Below, in pieces: positions 54,345-62,965 of a stretch of DNA of 64,000 bases. Position 1 is the first letter of the stretch, and every line of letters begins with the position of its first letter. This DNA comes from Aestuariivivens sediminicola. Lineage in GTDB: Bacteria > Bacteroidota > Bacteroidia > Flavobacteriales > Flavobacteriaceae. The stretch covers positions 620,001-684,000 of the forward strand of contig NZ_JAKMCM010000001.1 of NCBI RefSeq assembly GCF_022662015.1, read 5' to 3'. The position numbers were made by a program, and so were the translations under genes. The notes beneath the pieces are model-generated. The model was given only the letters and a program-made list of their open reading frames with translations, did no database searches and was not told the DNA's origin.

Positions 54345-54937
54345 GCTAAATACCCTTGTATTGCCAATACTGTAAAGATAAGATACTGTAACGATAACAT
54401 CCCCCAACCCCTGTATGCATAGAGTGGTACGGTAATTATATCTGCAAGTATCCACAGCGTCCAGTTTTCGAGTTTTTTATTCGCCATAAACCACATGGCC
54501 GTGAAAAATACACCTGATGTAAAAATATCGATGTAATTTGATGAATTGATCTCGGTACCATAGGCCCTGTAGACGATATAGGTTACAACCATAGTGAGTA
54601 TGAACATCCCAAAACCAATTATTTTCTCTTTTGTGTTTGTCCTGGAAATGGGAACGACATAGGTGTCTTCCTTTTTTCGAGACCAGTTCCACCAACCATA
54701 TATACTCATTACCGAGTAATAAAAATTCATCATCATGTCGCCCATTAATTCATCTTTCAAAAAGATGTAAACAGTTATTACAGTGGCAACAAGGCCTGTT
54801 GGATAGACCAAAATATTTGCTTTTTTTGCATAGACCACGCTCGCAATGCCAAAGAAAAAGGCAATGGCCTCCAACACGATTAAATAGCCTGGTCTGTTGT
54901 AATATGGTTCTAAAAAGAAATCAAAAATGGGGTTCAT
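54305..54937 (-). CDS. PnuC-family transporter (possible PnuT)
   Basis: This is a 210-residue membrane protein with about seven helices and the PnuC-family tryptophan motif WWNW at 82-85. PnuC carries nicotinamide riboside and PnuT carries thiamine; both are facilitators that rely on intracellular phosphorylation. The gene lies between a YkoF-like thiamine-binding protein (17-base overlap) and a P-loop kinase (40-base overlap). Context favours thiamine; the sequence alone cannot decide. Confidence 0.8.
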   Translation of the reverse strand: MNPIFDFFLEPYYNRPGYLIVLEAIAFFFGIASVVYAKKANILVYPTGLVATVITVYIFLKDELMGDMMMNFYYSVMSIYGWWNWSRKKEDTYVVPISRTNTKEKIIGFGMFILTMVVTYIVYRAYGTEINSSNYIDIFTSGVFFTAMWFMANKKLENWTLWILADIITVPLYAYRGWGMLSLQYLIFTVLAIQGYLAWKKNLNNPGTSG

Positions 54938-55181
54938 AATTATGTCGGTCCGATTTCACAATTTTCATATATAACAACCCGCGTTCTATTAGTTCGAACG
55001 CCTCTTTAATTTCTTGAGTAAGCAGTTGCATGACAACATCATAATCGCCATAGACCTGGGTGCTTAAAGGGTTTTCCAACACCTTCAAGCCGGAGTTTCT
55101 CAATTTTTTAATGAAATGGATTATGGCCGGTTCAAAATCGTCCTGCAAAGGGGTTAAAGTTAATTCTACTGATATCTTCAT
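54921..55181 (-). CDS. YkoF/MTH1187-like thiamine-binding protein
   Basis: This is an 86-residue protein of the thiamine/hydroxymethylpyrimidine-binding (YkoF, DUF77) type. The opening MKISVELTLTPLQDDFEPAI and the paired helix/strand pattern ending in ERGLLYMKIVKSDR match the fold. From the ATG at 55181; earlier ATGs at 55196 and 55199 are possible. It is followed by the PnuC-like gene with a 17-base overlap. It may buffer or deliver thiamine or HMP in the cytosol. Confidence 0.7.
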   Translation of the reverse strand: MKISVELTLTPLQDDFEPAIIHFIKKLRNSGLKVLENPLSTQVYGDYDVVMQLLTQEIKEAFELIERGLLYMKIVKSDRHNYEPHF

Positions 55182-55227
55182 ATGCTTTTTATTCATCATG
55201 TTGGTCAGATTTGTAAAGCTGAGCAAC

Positions 55228-55962
55228 CTATTTTTTCAATTGGTTAAAAAACGCTTCGTTTTCTTCGAATGCCGTCCCTATAACCACCATATCCGCTCCA
55301 GCATTATAAGCGTCTTCCAACTGCTCTTTATTGCGAATCCCACCACCTGTAATAAGCGGAATCGAAATCGCTTTTCGCGTTGCGGAAATAATGGCCGGTG
55401 GAATCGGTTCCGGGGCACCGCTGCCGGCCTCCAGATAGATCATCTTCATGCCTAACAATTCTCCGGCTGTTGCCGTATTGACAATGGTTTCAAGATCATG
55501 TCGCGATAAGGGTCGTGTGTTGGTAACCTTTTCAACAGCTGTTGTTTTTCCACTTTCAATCAAGATATAACCCGTTGAAATAATTTCCAGTGTCGTACGA
55601 GGTATTCTCGACACCGCATCTACATGTTTACCTATTAAATAGTCGGGGTTTCTGCCTGAAATTAAAGACAAGAACAGTAATGCATCTGCATTGTCGGTGA
55701 GTTGGGTCACATCACCGGGAAATAATACTACAGGCAAATCCGTATGTGACTTAACGGCCTTAATAACAGGGGCTGTTCTATGGTCCTCGACAGTACTTCC
55801 TCCGACAAAAATATGAGTCGCAACCGATGCATTTACCTTTTCAAAAAAACCATTGCTATTTTGGACACAAAACTTATCAGGATCGATTAACACCGCCAAA
55901 AGTCTTTTTCCGGCTGTAATTGAATTTAACAGATTGTCATGAATGGCGTTCTTTTGAGTCAC
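55228..55962 (-). CDS. GGGP synthase / PcrB-family prenyltransferase
   Basis: This is a 244-residue TIM-barrel enzyme of the geranylgeranylglyceryl-phosphate synthase (PcrB-like) family. The phosphate-binding region GGGIRNKEQLEDAYNAGADMVVIGTAFE is clear, as is LLAVLIDPDKF near the N-terminus and YLEAGSGAPEPIPP. Bacteroidota members make heptaprenyl- or geranylgeranyl-glyceryl phosphate lipids. The start is GTG. It lies 14 bases after the PPTase gene. Confidence 0.85.
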   Translation of the reverse strand: MTQKNAIHDNLLNSITAGKRLLAVLIDPDKFCVQNSNGFFEKVNASVATHIFVGGSTVEDHRTAPVIKAVKSHTDLPVVLFPGDVTQLTDNADALLFLSLISGRNPDYLIGKHVDAVSRIPRTTLEIISTGYILIESGKTTAVEKVTNTRPLSRHDLETIVNTATAGELLGMKMIYLEAGSGAPEPIPPAIISATRKAISIPLITGGGIRNKEQLEDAYNAGADMVVIGTAFEENEAFFNQLKK

Positions 55963-55976
55963 AAAAATCGACTATT

Positions 55977-56609
55977 TTAATTATGCTGTAAGGCATAGGC
56001 ACAAGTAAAGCCCTCAAACTCCAATCGATGTGCCCTATATTTACGTTTACTATTCTCAAAATCGATCCATGCCGTGGTATCATCCTCGTCATAAGAAAAT
56101 GGAATCACCAGACAATGGTTTTTAAAACTTAACCCCGGTGTAGCATAAAGCTTGTAAAGGGCTTCCTTGATACACCACAGAACGGTTAAATTTTTGATGT
56201 AATCTGAATCGTTCTCCTTGAGATAATCGAATTCATAATCAATAAACTTATGGGCGATCAATGCTATTTTGGGACGTTGCTTTTCCAGATCAATCCCCAC
56301 CGGTTCATTGCTTAAAATGACCGCTGAAAACTGAAAAGAATGGGTTACAGATATATAAGTACCATCCTTAAGGTGGGGTTTCCCGAAATTGTCATAATAG
56401 AGATCGGCATCAGAATAGTCGAAAGACTGGAGTAAACACCTTACACTTAGGAAGCCCCGTTGATGGATCTCACTTTTCATACCCGAAACCCGTTGTTCGT
56501 TTTCCGGATTAAGACGCACCTTTCGTTTTAAATCCTCAAATGATTCTGTGATCTTCCAGATTTTAACAGTAGTTTGTGAATTAACAGCAATAGTTTTAAA
56601 CAGAGGCAT
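55977..56609 (-). CDS. Sfp-type 4'-phosphopantetheinyl transferase
   Basis: This is a 210-residue transferase that puts phosphopantetheine on carrier proteins. Motifs: GIDLE at 105-109 (metal-binding) and WCIKEALYK at 145-153, both diagnostic. It diverges from ahcY, with whose promoter it shares about 130 bases. Downstream are the GGGP-like and vitamin-related genes on the same strand. Confidence 0.92.
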   Translation of the reverse strand: MPLFKTIAVNSQTTVKIWKITESFEDLKRKVRLNPENEQRVSGMKSEIHQRGFLSVRCLLQSFDYSDADLYYDNFGKPHLKDGTYISVTHSFQFSAVILSNEPVGIDLEKQRPKIALIAHKFIDYEFDYLKENDSDYIKNLTVLWCIKEALYKLYATPGLSFKNHCLVIPFSYDEDDTTAWIDFENSKRKYRAHRLEFEGFTCAYALQHN

Positions 56610-56632
56610 TTAATAATCTGAAAGTTATTGGT

Positions 56633-56640
56633 TATCTTTG
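56633..56640 (+). promoter_or_regulatory. -7 box for ahcY
   Basis: TATCTTTG (then C) fits TAnnTTTG perfectly; TTTA sits at 56609-56612, 20 bases upstream, as an imperfect -33. It begins a leader of about 95 bases before ahcY. Confidence 0.5.
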
Positions 56641-56740
56641 CACCGCCTTAGGCACAATTGGTATTTTTGACTTTGCGAAGTTAACTATTTACCCCTTAAA
56701 CCCAAAGGCTAGTAACATTTTAAAATAGAGAAAGAAAAAT

Positions 56741-58057
56741 ATGAATACGAAAACAATTCCATATGTACAGTACAAGGTAAAGGATATCTCCTTGGCAGAT
56801 TGGGGCAGGAAAGAGATTGAATTAGCTGAAGCTGAAATGCCGGGACTTATGAGCTTGCGAAAAGAATATGGCGAGGAAAAACCCTTAAAAGGCGCTCGGA
56901 TTGCCGGATGTTTACACATGACCATTCAAACTGCGGTATTGATAGAAACCTTGCAGGCCCTGGGGGCCGAGGTGACCTGGAGCTCCTGTAACATCTTCTC
57001 GACTCAGGATCATGCAGCAGCTGCCATTGCGGCCGCCGGAACATCGGTATACGCATGGAAAGATATGACCGAAAAGGAATTTGACTGGTGTATAGAACAA
57101 ACCTTGTTTTTTGGTGAAGACAGAAAACCTCTGAACATGATTCTGGATGATGGCGGGGATTTAACCAATATGGTGTTGGACCATTACCCTGAGCTGGCAT
57201 CAGGGATCAAAGGTTTGAGTGAGGAAACCACTACGGGCGTTCACAGACTGTATGAGCGTGTAAAACACGGAACCTTACCAATGCCGGCAATAAATGTTAA
57301 TGACAGTGTCACCAAAAGTAAGTTCGACAACAAATACGGGTGCAGGGAGAGTGCTGTAGACGCCATTCGACGTGCTACCGATGTCATGCTCGCCGGAAAA
57401 CGCGTGGTTGTTTGTGGTTATGGTGATGTTGGTAAAGGGACAGCGGCTTCATTCAGGGGAGCAGGGAGTATTGTAACGGTTACTGAAATTGATCCCATTT
57501 GTGCACTTCAGGCCGCAATGGATGGCTTTGAAGTTAAAAAACTGGAAACAGTTGCGCCAAAAGCCGATATCGTAATTACGACAACAGGTAATAAGGATAT
57601 CGTTACAGGTGCTCATTTCAAGGCCTTGAAAGATAAAGCCATAGTTTGCAATATTGGGCATTTCGACAATGAAATTGATATCGCCTGGTTGAACAAAAAT
57701 TATGGCCACACCAAGAATACCATTAAGCCTCAGGTCGATAAATATACCATTGATGGTAAAGACGTTATCATTCTTGCCGAAGGCAGGCTGGTCAATCTGG
57801 GTTGTGCGACGGGACATCCGAGTTTTGTAATGAGTAATTCCTTTACAAACCAGACCCTGGCTCAAATTGAACTTTGGAACCATAGTGACCGATACGAGAA
57901 TAAGGTGTATATGTTACCCAAGCATTTGGATGAAAAAGTGGCCAAATTGCATCTTGCAAAAATTGGTGTTGAATTGACCGAGCTTCGTGAGGACCAGGCC
58001 GAATACATTGGCGTTAAGGTTGAAGGACCGTTCAAACCGGATTATTACAGATACTAA
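56741..58057 (+). CDS. ahcY: Adenosylhomocysteinase
   Basis: This enzyme hydrolyses S-adenosylhomocysteine to adenosine and homocysteine and thereby keeps methylation running. It has 438 residues. NAD-binding motif [12 protein letters not shown] lies near 222-233; substrate motifs include [14 protein letters not shown] and the C-terminal KPDYYRY that is invariant in the family. Followed by a strong terminator. Confidence 0.97.
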   Translation: MNTKTIPYVQYKVKDISLADWGRKEIELAEAEMPGLMSLRKEYGEEKPLKGARIAGCLHMTIQTAVLIETLQALGAEVTWSSCNIFSTQDHAAAAIAAAGTSVYAWKDMTEKEFDWCIEQTLFFGEDRKPLNMILDDGGDLTNMVLDHYPELASGIKGLSEETTTGVHRLYERVKHGTLPMPAINVNDSVTKSKFDNKYGCRESAVDAIRRATDVMLAGKRVVVCGYGDVGKGTAASFRGAGSIVTVTEIDPICALQAAMDGFEVKKLETVAPKADIVITTTGNKDIVTGAHFKALKDKAIVCNIGHFDNEIDIAWLNKNYGHTKNTIKPQVDKYTIDGKDVIILAEGRLVNLGCATGHPSFVMSNSFTNQTLAQIELWNHSDRYENKVYMLPKHLDEKVAKLHLAKIGVELTELREDQAEYIGVKVEGPFKPDYYRY

Positions 58058-58109
58058 ATAGGCTTCATGTTCTGATCGCTGTCAGGATGTTAGCATAACA
58101 GCATAGTAG

Positions 58110-58138
58110 AAACCCATACCCAATGTATGGGTTTTTTT
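58110..58138 (+). terminator. Rho-independent terminator after ahcY
   Basis: A ten-base stem (58110-58119 with 58125-58134) with a five-base loop and an eight-T run on the plus strand. Confidence 0.88.
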
Positions 58139-58179
58139 TATTAATTTAAATGACTCCCCTTTCTAAAACCCATAGGACA

Positions 58180-58665
58180 ATGAACAGTGAATTTAAACGG
58201 ATACATATCTTAAATCAGCTCCTTACCACTATAGAGGCCTACATCCCTCTAAAGGACAAGAAAGCGACCAGCGTCTCTAAAGCCACAGTGGGCTGGCAGT
58301 TGGATCATTCGCTAAAAGTGTTTAATGCCGTAAGTGATTCCATTGCGAATTCAGATCCAAAAGCATATAGACATCAATTTAATTTCTGGCGTACTGTACT
58401 ATTCCCCATATGTTACATACCGAGAGGCAGGGCCAGAGCCCCTAAATTCGTATTACCACCAGAAGTTATTACCAGCGGGGACCTAAAAGATCAGATAACT
58501 ATGGCAAAGCGGCATATTGAAATACTAAAGTCCCTTCCTAAAAGAGCCTATTTTAAACATTTTGTCTTCGGCATGTTATCAAAACATCAAACGCTCCGAT
58601 TCTTGGAAATGCATACCAAACATCATTTGAAAATTGTGAAGGACATTCTCAGCGTACAGGATTAA
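58180..58665 (+). CDS. DUF1569 (DinB-like) protein
   Basis: This is a protein of about 161 residues from the ATG at 58180 (an ATG at 58150 would add ten residues). It is a four-helix DinB-like bundle: TVGWQLDHSLKV, PRGRARAPKFVLPPE and HTKHHLKIVKD, whose histidines could bind a metal. Family members are often thiol-dependent metalloenzymes of unknown role. Comes right after the ahcY terminator. Confidence 0.75.
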   Translation: MNSEFKRIHILNQLLTTIEAYIPLKDKKATSVSKATVGWQLDHSLKVFNAVSDSIANSDPKAYRHQFNFWRTVLFPICYIPRGRARAPKFVLPPEVITSGDLKDQITMAKRHIEILKSLPKRAYFKHFVFGMLSKHQTLRFLEMHTKHHLKIVKDILSVQD

Positions 58666-58829
58666 TGCATCGATTTTCCAATGCCTTTCCATGACATGCC
58701 CTAAGGATATGGTTGATCTGTCAGTTGGTTGTGCATGCCATCGGACCAGCTAAATAGCCCGCCATTGATCTATTGAAGTCGCATCTCATTCCCATGCTTT
58801 ATCAATCCAATTTCCCGTGCCAAAACAAA

Positions 58830-58857
58830 AAACCCTTTCTGAGTTCAGAAAGGGTTT
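58830..58857 (-). terminator. Terminator after rpmA
   Basis: A 13-base perfect stem (58830-58842 with 58845-58857) has a two-base nominal loop that opens to about six in practice, and a six-T run on the minus strand. Ends the rplU-rpmA operon. Confidence 0.85.
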
Positions 58858-58880
58858 AATCGATTGTAATAAAGCGGTTC

Positions 58881-59141
58881 TTAAGCTTCAAATGGATCTA
58901 TTGAAACATAAGACTTGTTGTCTTTTTTCTTGGTAAACTTTACAATACCATCGACTTGGGCATGTAAGGTATGATCTTTACCGGCATATACATTATCACC
59001 CGCATGGTGCGTATTACCTCTTTGTCTAACGATAATATTTCCTGCTACTGCAGCCTGACCTCCAAAAATCTTAACCCCTAGGCGTTTCGATTCTGATTCT
59101 CTACCGTTTTTCGAACTTCCAACTCCTTTTTTATGTGCCAT
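58881..59141 (-). CDS. rpmA: 50S ribosomal protein L27
   Basis: This is an 86-residue ribosomal protein that lies near the peptidyl-transferase centre. It has the invariant start [16 protein letters not shown] and [16 protein letters not shown]. It directly follows rplU (25-base gap), the universal order. Confidence 0.98.
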   Translation of the reverse strand: MAHKKGVGSSKNGRESESKRLGVKIFGGQAAVAGNIIVRQRGNTHHAGDNVYAGKDHTLHAQVDGIVKFTKKKDNKSYVSIDPFEA

Positions 59142-59166
59142 TGTATTTCGATTTTATGTTTTTGTA

Positions 59167-59697
59167 TTAACTTAATGCGGCAATTAACTCGGCTTTCTTC
59201 ATGGAAGAATACCCTGTTAGTCCTTTAGCTTTTGCCATTTCTCTCAATTCAGCAACAGTTAGTTTGCTTAAATCCTGAGTTGTTTCTTCCTTTTTAGGTC
59301 CCTCTGCTTTTGGCGCTGCTTTCTTCTCAACAGGCGCAGTTGAAACATCTGCTTTTGTTGTCTTACTTGCAGAAGGTTTGGCTCCGGAGGCTGCAATACC
59401 TTCAATTATAATTTCTGTTAGAGCCTGACGATGGCCATTTTTTACCCGATACCCTTTTCGTCTTTTCTTTTTGAAAACTATAACCTTATCACCTTTAAGG
59501 TGCTTTAAGACTTTCGCACTTACCTGTGCTCCGTCTATAGCCGGGGCGCCAATAGTTACCTTGTCACCATCGCCAACCAAAAGAACATTGTCAAAATCTA
59601 CTTTCTTACCTTCTTCAGCCTGCAAACGATTAACAAAAACTTTTTGGTCTTTTTTAACTTTAAATTGTTGCCCTGCTATCTCTACAATTGCGTACAT
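59167..59697 (-). CDS. rplU: 50S ribosomal protein L21 with C-terminal extension
   Basis: Residues 1-103 are normal L21 (YRVKNGHRQALTEIIIEGI is near the end). Then comes a lysine/alanine/proline linker (about 104-142) and a 34-residue tail LSKLTVAELREMAKAKGL with a second helix ending KKAELIAAL (143-176), which resembles the Rho N-terminal or SAP/HeH nucleic-acid-binding fold. L21 is usually 100-ish residues; the extra tail is a feature of some Bacteroidota. A full promoter precedes it. Confidence 0.95.
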   Translation of the reverse strand: MYAIVEIAGQQFKVKKDQKVFVNRLQAEEGKKVDFDNVLLVGDGDKVTIGAPAIDGAQVSAKVLKHLKGDKVIVFKKKRRKGYRVKNGHRQALTEIIIEGIAASGAKPSASKTTKADVSTAPVEKKAAPKAEGPKKEETTQDLSKLTVAELREMAKAKGLTGYSSMKKAELIAALS

Positions 59698-59758
59698 AGC
59701 GTAACGTTTTTATTAATAAGTTTATGAAATATTGTGCCTGCCTGTCGGAAGGCGGGTG

Positions 59759-59789
59759 CAAATATACTGCTAATTAATTAAACTACAAA
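59759..59789 (-). promoter_or_regulatory. Complete Bacteroidota promoter for rplU-rpmA
   Basis: On the minus strand TTTG (59789-59786), a 19-base spacer, then TATATTTG (59766-59759): a perfect TTTG-N19-TAnnTTTG promoter. It is the clearest promoter in the window. The leader holds a GC-rich hairpin-like segment (59735-59758). Confidence 0.8.
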
Positions 59790-59797
59790 CGTTTTGG

Positions 59798-60247
59798 CTA
59801 TTTTGAGCGCATGTTTTTGCTGTTTTTAAATAATTGCATTACGGTAAGTGTGCATACGACCGTTGTTGCGAAACCCATAATAGCAACAACTGCAGTGATC
59901 ATCCCCACGTTGGTGTCAAAACCGCCTTTAATAGTTGCCAGCAATTCAGGAATGAATTCGGCATTAATTTCGGTGGCATATAAAAGAAAAAAAACTGTAA
60001 ATAAGATGGTCGCTACTCCTCCTGTAATCAGACCCGTTTTAAAGCCATCGGCATATGTAAAGGTTTCCCCGTTTTGTAATTTATAAACCCTAATGGCCTC
60101 AAAAATTCCGAAGGCGGTAATTACAGCATTAAAAAAACTGAAAACAGGATTTGTATGCCTATGAAACAAGGCCAGTACTAAAAAATAAGCTATCAATACA
60201 GCGCTTGTAACCAAACCAAAGCGCAAGGGAAGGGATAATTCTTTCAT
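59798..60247 (-). CDS. DUF4199 membrane protein
   Basis: This is a 149-residue protein with four membrane helices (about 9-28, 33-50, 72-92 and 113-138) and the DUF4199 hallmark FTYADGFKTGLITGG in the middle. Function unknown; common in Bacteroidota. It lies on the same strand as rplU but upstream of that operon's promoter. Confidence 0.82.
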   Translation of the reverse strand: MKELSLPLRFGLVTSAVLIAYFLVLALFHRHTNPVFSFFNAVITAFGIFEAIRVYKLQNGETFTYADGFKTGLITGGVATILFTVFFLLYATEINAEFIPELLATIKGGFDTNVGMITAVVAIMGFATTVVCTLTVMQLFKNSKNMRSK

Positions 60248-60432
60248 CTAATTCTGTTTTTTTGTTAGCAAAATATTTTTTTGAACACCACTTTTTATTC
60301 GGCTAAATTCGATTTATTCTATCCCGATACGTTTATATTTAAACTGGAATGATCCTTTTAAATGTCGTGAAAAATACCGAATAAAACAATTTTTAAAAAG
60401 GCTAAAACATTTTCCGTTAAGTTATAAATCCT

Positions 60433-60440
60433 TAATTTTG
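60433..60440 (+). promoter_or_regulatory. -7 box for the HMA lipoprotein gene
   Basis: TAATTTTG is a perfect TAnnTTTG match, giving a leader of about 50 bases before the ATG at 60497. A TTTC at 60411-60414 could be a poor -33. Confidence 0.4.
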
Positions 60441-60496
60441 TGTTTGAAATCATACGAAAAAGATAGCATTACATTGTCTAATCTTTAATTGAACTT

Positions 60497-60877
60497 ATGA
60501 ATTATTTTAAGCATATACTGACCTGCACGTTACTGGTTTTACTACTGGCAAGTTGTAAAAATGAGGTGCAACCCGAAGTTAAAACGGTACAGGCAACTCC
60601 CGTCGTCACAAAAGATCCCAATGCGTCCTATGCCAAGGCCGAATTCACTGTTGAAGGTATGACCTGTGCGATTGGCTGTGCTGCAACTATTGAGAAAAAA
60701 ATTGCTAAAATGGAAGGGGTTACCTATGCCAAAGTTGATTTTGATAAGAAATTGGCCATGGTCGAATATAATGATGCCCTTGTCAATCCAGATGCATTGA
60801 TCAAAACGGTAACTGATGTTGCCGATCTGTACACCGTCAAGGATATGAAAACGGTTGACGCTTTTTCATCACAATAA
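60497..60877 (+). CDS. Heavy-metal-domain lipoprotein with CxxxC motif
   Basis: This is a 126-residue lipoprotein (lipobox LASC, Cys20). A heavy-metal-associated domain follows (about 48-115). The metal motif is GMTCAIGC with Cys57 and Cys61, i.e. CxxxC rather than the usual CxxC, so metal geometry or preference may differ. Likely periplasmic copper or zinc handling or a chaperone-like sink; no transporter gene is adjacent. Confidence 0.8.
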   Translation: MNYFKHILTCTLLVLLLASCKNEVQPEVKTVQATPVVTKDPNASYAKAEFTVEGMTCAIGCAATIEKKIAKMEGVTYAKVDFDKKLAMVEYNDALVNPDALIKTVTDVADLYTVKDMKTVDAFSSQ

Positions 60878-60943
60878 TTACTGACCCATTGTATTGATAG
60901 GGACCGATCGGCTTAAACGCGAATTTGGCTGAAGCGTTCTGTA

Positions 60944-61588
60944 TTATTCGATGGATTGCCATTGCACCGTTTCCATGATGTGCTTTATATCCTGTTGTAA
61001 ATAGTGTGCTGCCGGTAATATGGAGTCGTAGTTCGGTTTCGCATAGAAATAGAGTGACCCGGTTAAAAAATGACGCATGCTGTCTGTAACGTAAAACTGG
61101 GACTGGGAGGCTGCATTACCCCCTACCTCGTAAAACATCCCGTACAGTTTTTTCTTATCATAAATAAAGGCCTGTTCCCGTATTTCATCCGCTTTTATGG
61201 TATGCTTCTGGGTGAAATTTTGTGCATCCTTTAAAAAAGCAATTAGATTTTCCCTGCGTCCTTCAATGGCCTTGTAGGTCAGGTAAATGGTTCCCTTCAT
61301 ATTCGGATACGACAAATCTATTCCATAACTCCGGGTCGTGCCTTCCACCTCCCTAACCGACAATTTGGTGGCCCAATTGTTTTTTTCAAATGTAAAGGGC
61401 AGGTCAATGTCCACCCTGGTATAGTCAGCCTGAGGGTATTCCAGTCTCAAAAACGCTCTTGGTTTGGGTACAGGATTATCTTTACAGGACAACATCCCAA
61501 AACTTTGCATCAGAATAAGGGCTATCACTAAATTAGCAACACGTCTGTTGTAGTTCATAGGTATAGCATGTTCAGTTTTAGTTGTCAT
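60944..61588 (-). CDS. gldD: Gliding-motility lipoprotein GldD
   Basis: This is a 214-residue lipoprotein (Cys35 in GMLSC after a hydrophobic leader; ATG at 61558 would also fit). The mature start PVPKPRAFLRLEYP is the GldD signature. GldD is needed for type IX secretion-dependent gliding in flavobacteria. It lies 11 bases after gldE in the order gldE-gldD. Confidence 0.92.
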   Translation of the reverse strand: MTTKTEHAIPMNYNRRVANLVIALILMQSFGMLSCKDNPVPKPRAFLRLEYPQADYTRVDIDLPFTFEKNNWATKLSVREVEGTTRSYGIDLSYPNMKGTIYLTYKAIEGRRENLIAFLKDAQNFTQKHTIKADEIREQAFIYDKKKLYGMFYEVGGNAASQSQFYVTDSMRHFLTGSLYFYAKPNYDSILPAAHYLQQDIKHIMETVQWQSIE

Positions 61589-61599
61589 TTGGCCTTCTT

Positions 61600-62928
61600 C
61601 TATTTTATGGTAAACTTTAAGAGCTTGATACGCTTTTTGTCCAGAGCCTCGATGGTAAAAACGTAATCTTCAAAATGTATTTTACTGTTCAATTTTGGGA
61701 AACTCCCTGAAATTTCAAGCACAAAACCGGCTATTGTTTCTGCTTCACCTTTATTGGCTTCAAACAGCGATTCGTCCTCAATTTTCGTAATCTTATAAAA
61801 ATCCTTCAATGCGGTCTTCCCTTCAAAAACAAAGTTTTTATCATCGAGTTTGGAATACATCAGATCTTCATCGTCGAACTCATCACTGATATCACCAACG
61901 ATTTCTTCGATAATATCCTCCAAACTAATTAAACCGGAAGTGCCCCCATATTCGTCGACCACCACGGCTAAATGCACTTTCTTTTCCTGAAACTCCGCCA
62001 TGAGATCATCCAGTTTCTTATTCTCCGGAACAAAAAAGGGTTCTCTTATGAGTTTGGTCCAATCGAACTGCTTTCTGTCGATATAGGGTAATAAGTCCTT
62101 CACATAGAGTATGCCCTTGATGTTGTCTATGTTGTCGTGATAAATAGGTATCCTGGAATAGCCATTAGCGATGATCTCGGGCATTATTTCGGTGTATTTT
62201 GAATCTATGCTCAAGGCAAATATATCAATGCGTGGTCGCATAACCTGTTTGGTGTCGGTATTGCCAAACGATACGATCCCCTTTAAAATCTTTTGTTCTT
62301 CCTTGGTGGTGTCCTCCTCACTGGTGAGTTCAAGTGCCTGGGATAACTGATCGACACTCAGATTTGATTTCTTTTTCCCGAACCTATTGTGTATCGCCAG
62401 TGTAGCGCTGCGCATAGGCAAACTAATCGGAGAAAAAAAGAGGTCTAAAAAGCGTAGCGGATAGGCCATGAAACTAGCAAATTTAAGCTTATTCCGACTG
62501 GCATATATCTTGGGCAGGATCTCACCAAACAATAAAATAAGAAACGTCACTAAGATAACCTCCAGAAGAAATTTCAAACTTATCTTGAACACATACAGAT
62601 CGAAGACTAAATCGACATGACTGAATAGGGTCTCCCCAAGAAATGCAAATAATATAACGATAGCGATGTTAATGAAATTATTAGCCACCAATATCGTAGC
62701 CAGTAGTTTTTTAGGCCGGTCCAACAGTTGGGAAATGATCTGAATACGTTTTGGATTCTGTTCCAGTCCATCCTCAATATCGGTTCGATTAAGAGAGAAC
62801 AGGGCCACCTCGGCTCCAGATATCAGGGCCGAACATATTAATAGCAGAATTAACAAGACAAAACCGAAGGTCATTGAAAAATCAATGGCCAGAAACAATG
62901 AGGTGCAACTCGAAGGGTCGGGATCCAA
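61600..62928 (-). CDS. gldE: Gliding-motility protein GldE (CorC/HlyC-type)
   Basis: This is a 442-residue membrane protein: DUF21-like helices (about 15-200), two CBS domains (about 225-345, with MRPRIDIFALS and YGGTSGLISLEDIIEEIVGDI), and a C-terminal CorC_HlyC domain. The start is TTG (62928), with an in-frame stop upstream, giving the opening MDPDPSS expected for GldE. Helps GldD in gliding and T9SS function. Confidence 0.93.
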   Translation of the reverse strand: MDPDPSSCTSLFLAIDFSMTFGFVLLILLLICSALISGAEVALFSLNRTDIEDGLEQNPKRIQIISQLLDRPKKLLATILVANNFINIAIVILFAFLGETLFSHVDLVFDLYVFKISLKFLLEVILVTFLILLFGEILPKIYASRNKLKFASFMAYPLRFLDLFFSPISLPMRSATLAIHNRFGKKKSNLSVDQLSQALELTSEEDTTKEEQKILKGIVSFGNTDTKQVMRPRIDIFALSIDSKYTEIMPEIIANGYSRIPIYHDNIDNIKGILYVKDLLPYIDRKQFDWTKLIREPFFVPENKKLDDLMAEFQEKKVHLAVVVDEYGGTSGLISLEDIIEEIVGDISDEFDDEDLMYSKLDDKNFVFEGKTALKDFYKITKIEDESLFEANKGEAETIAGFVLEISGSFPKLNSKIHFEDYVFTIEALDKKRIKLLKFTIK

Positions 62929-62965
62929 ACAATTAGAAATTGGTTAAACAAAAAATGATCATTTC

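Noticed and set aside
54631-54939. 102-codon plus-strand ORF over the PnuC-like gene
   Set aside because: Antisense shadow; cysteine- and arginine-rich composition typical of non-coding frames.
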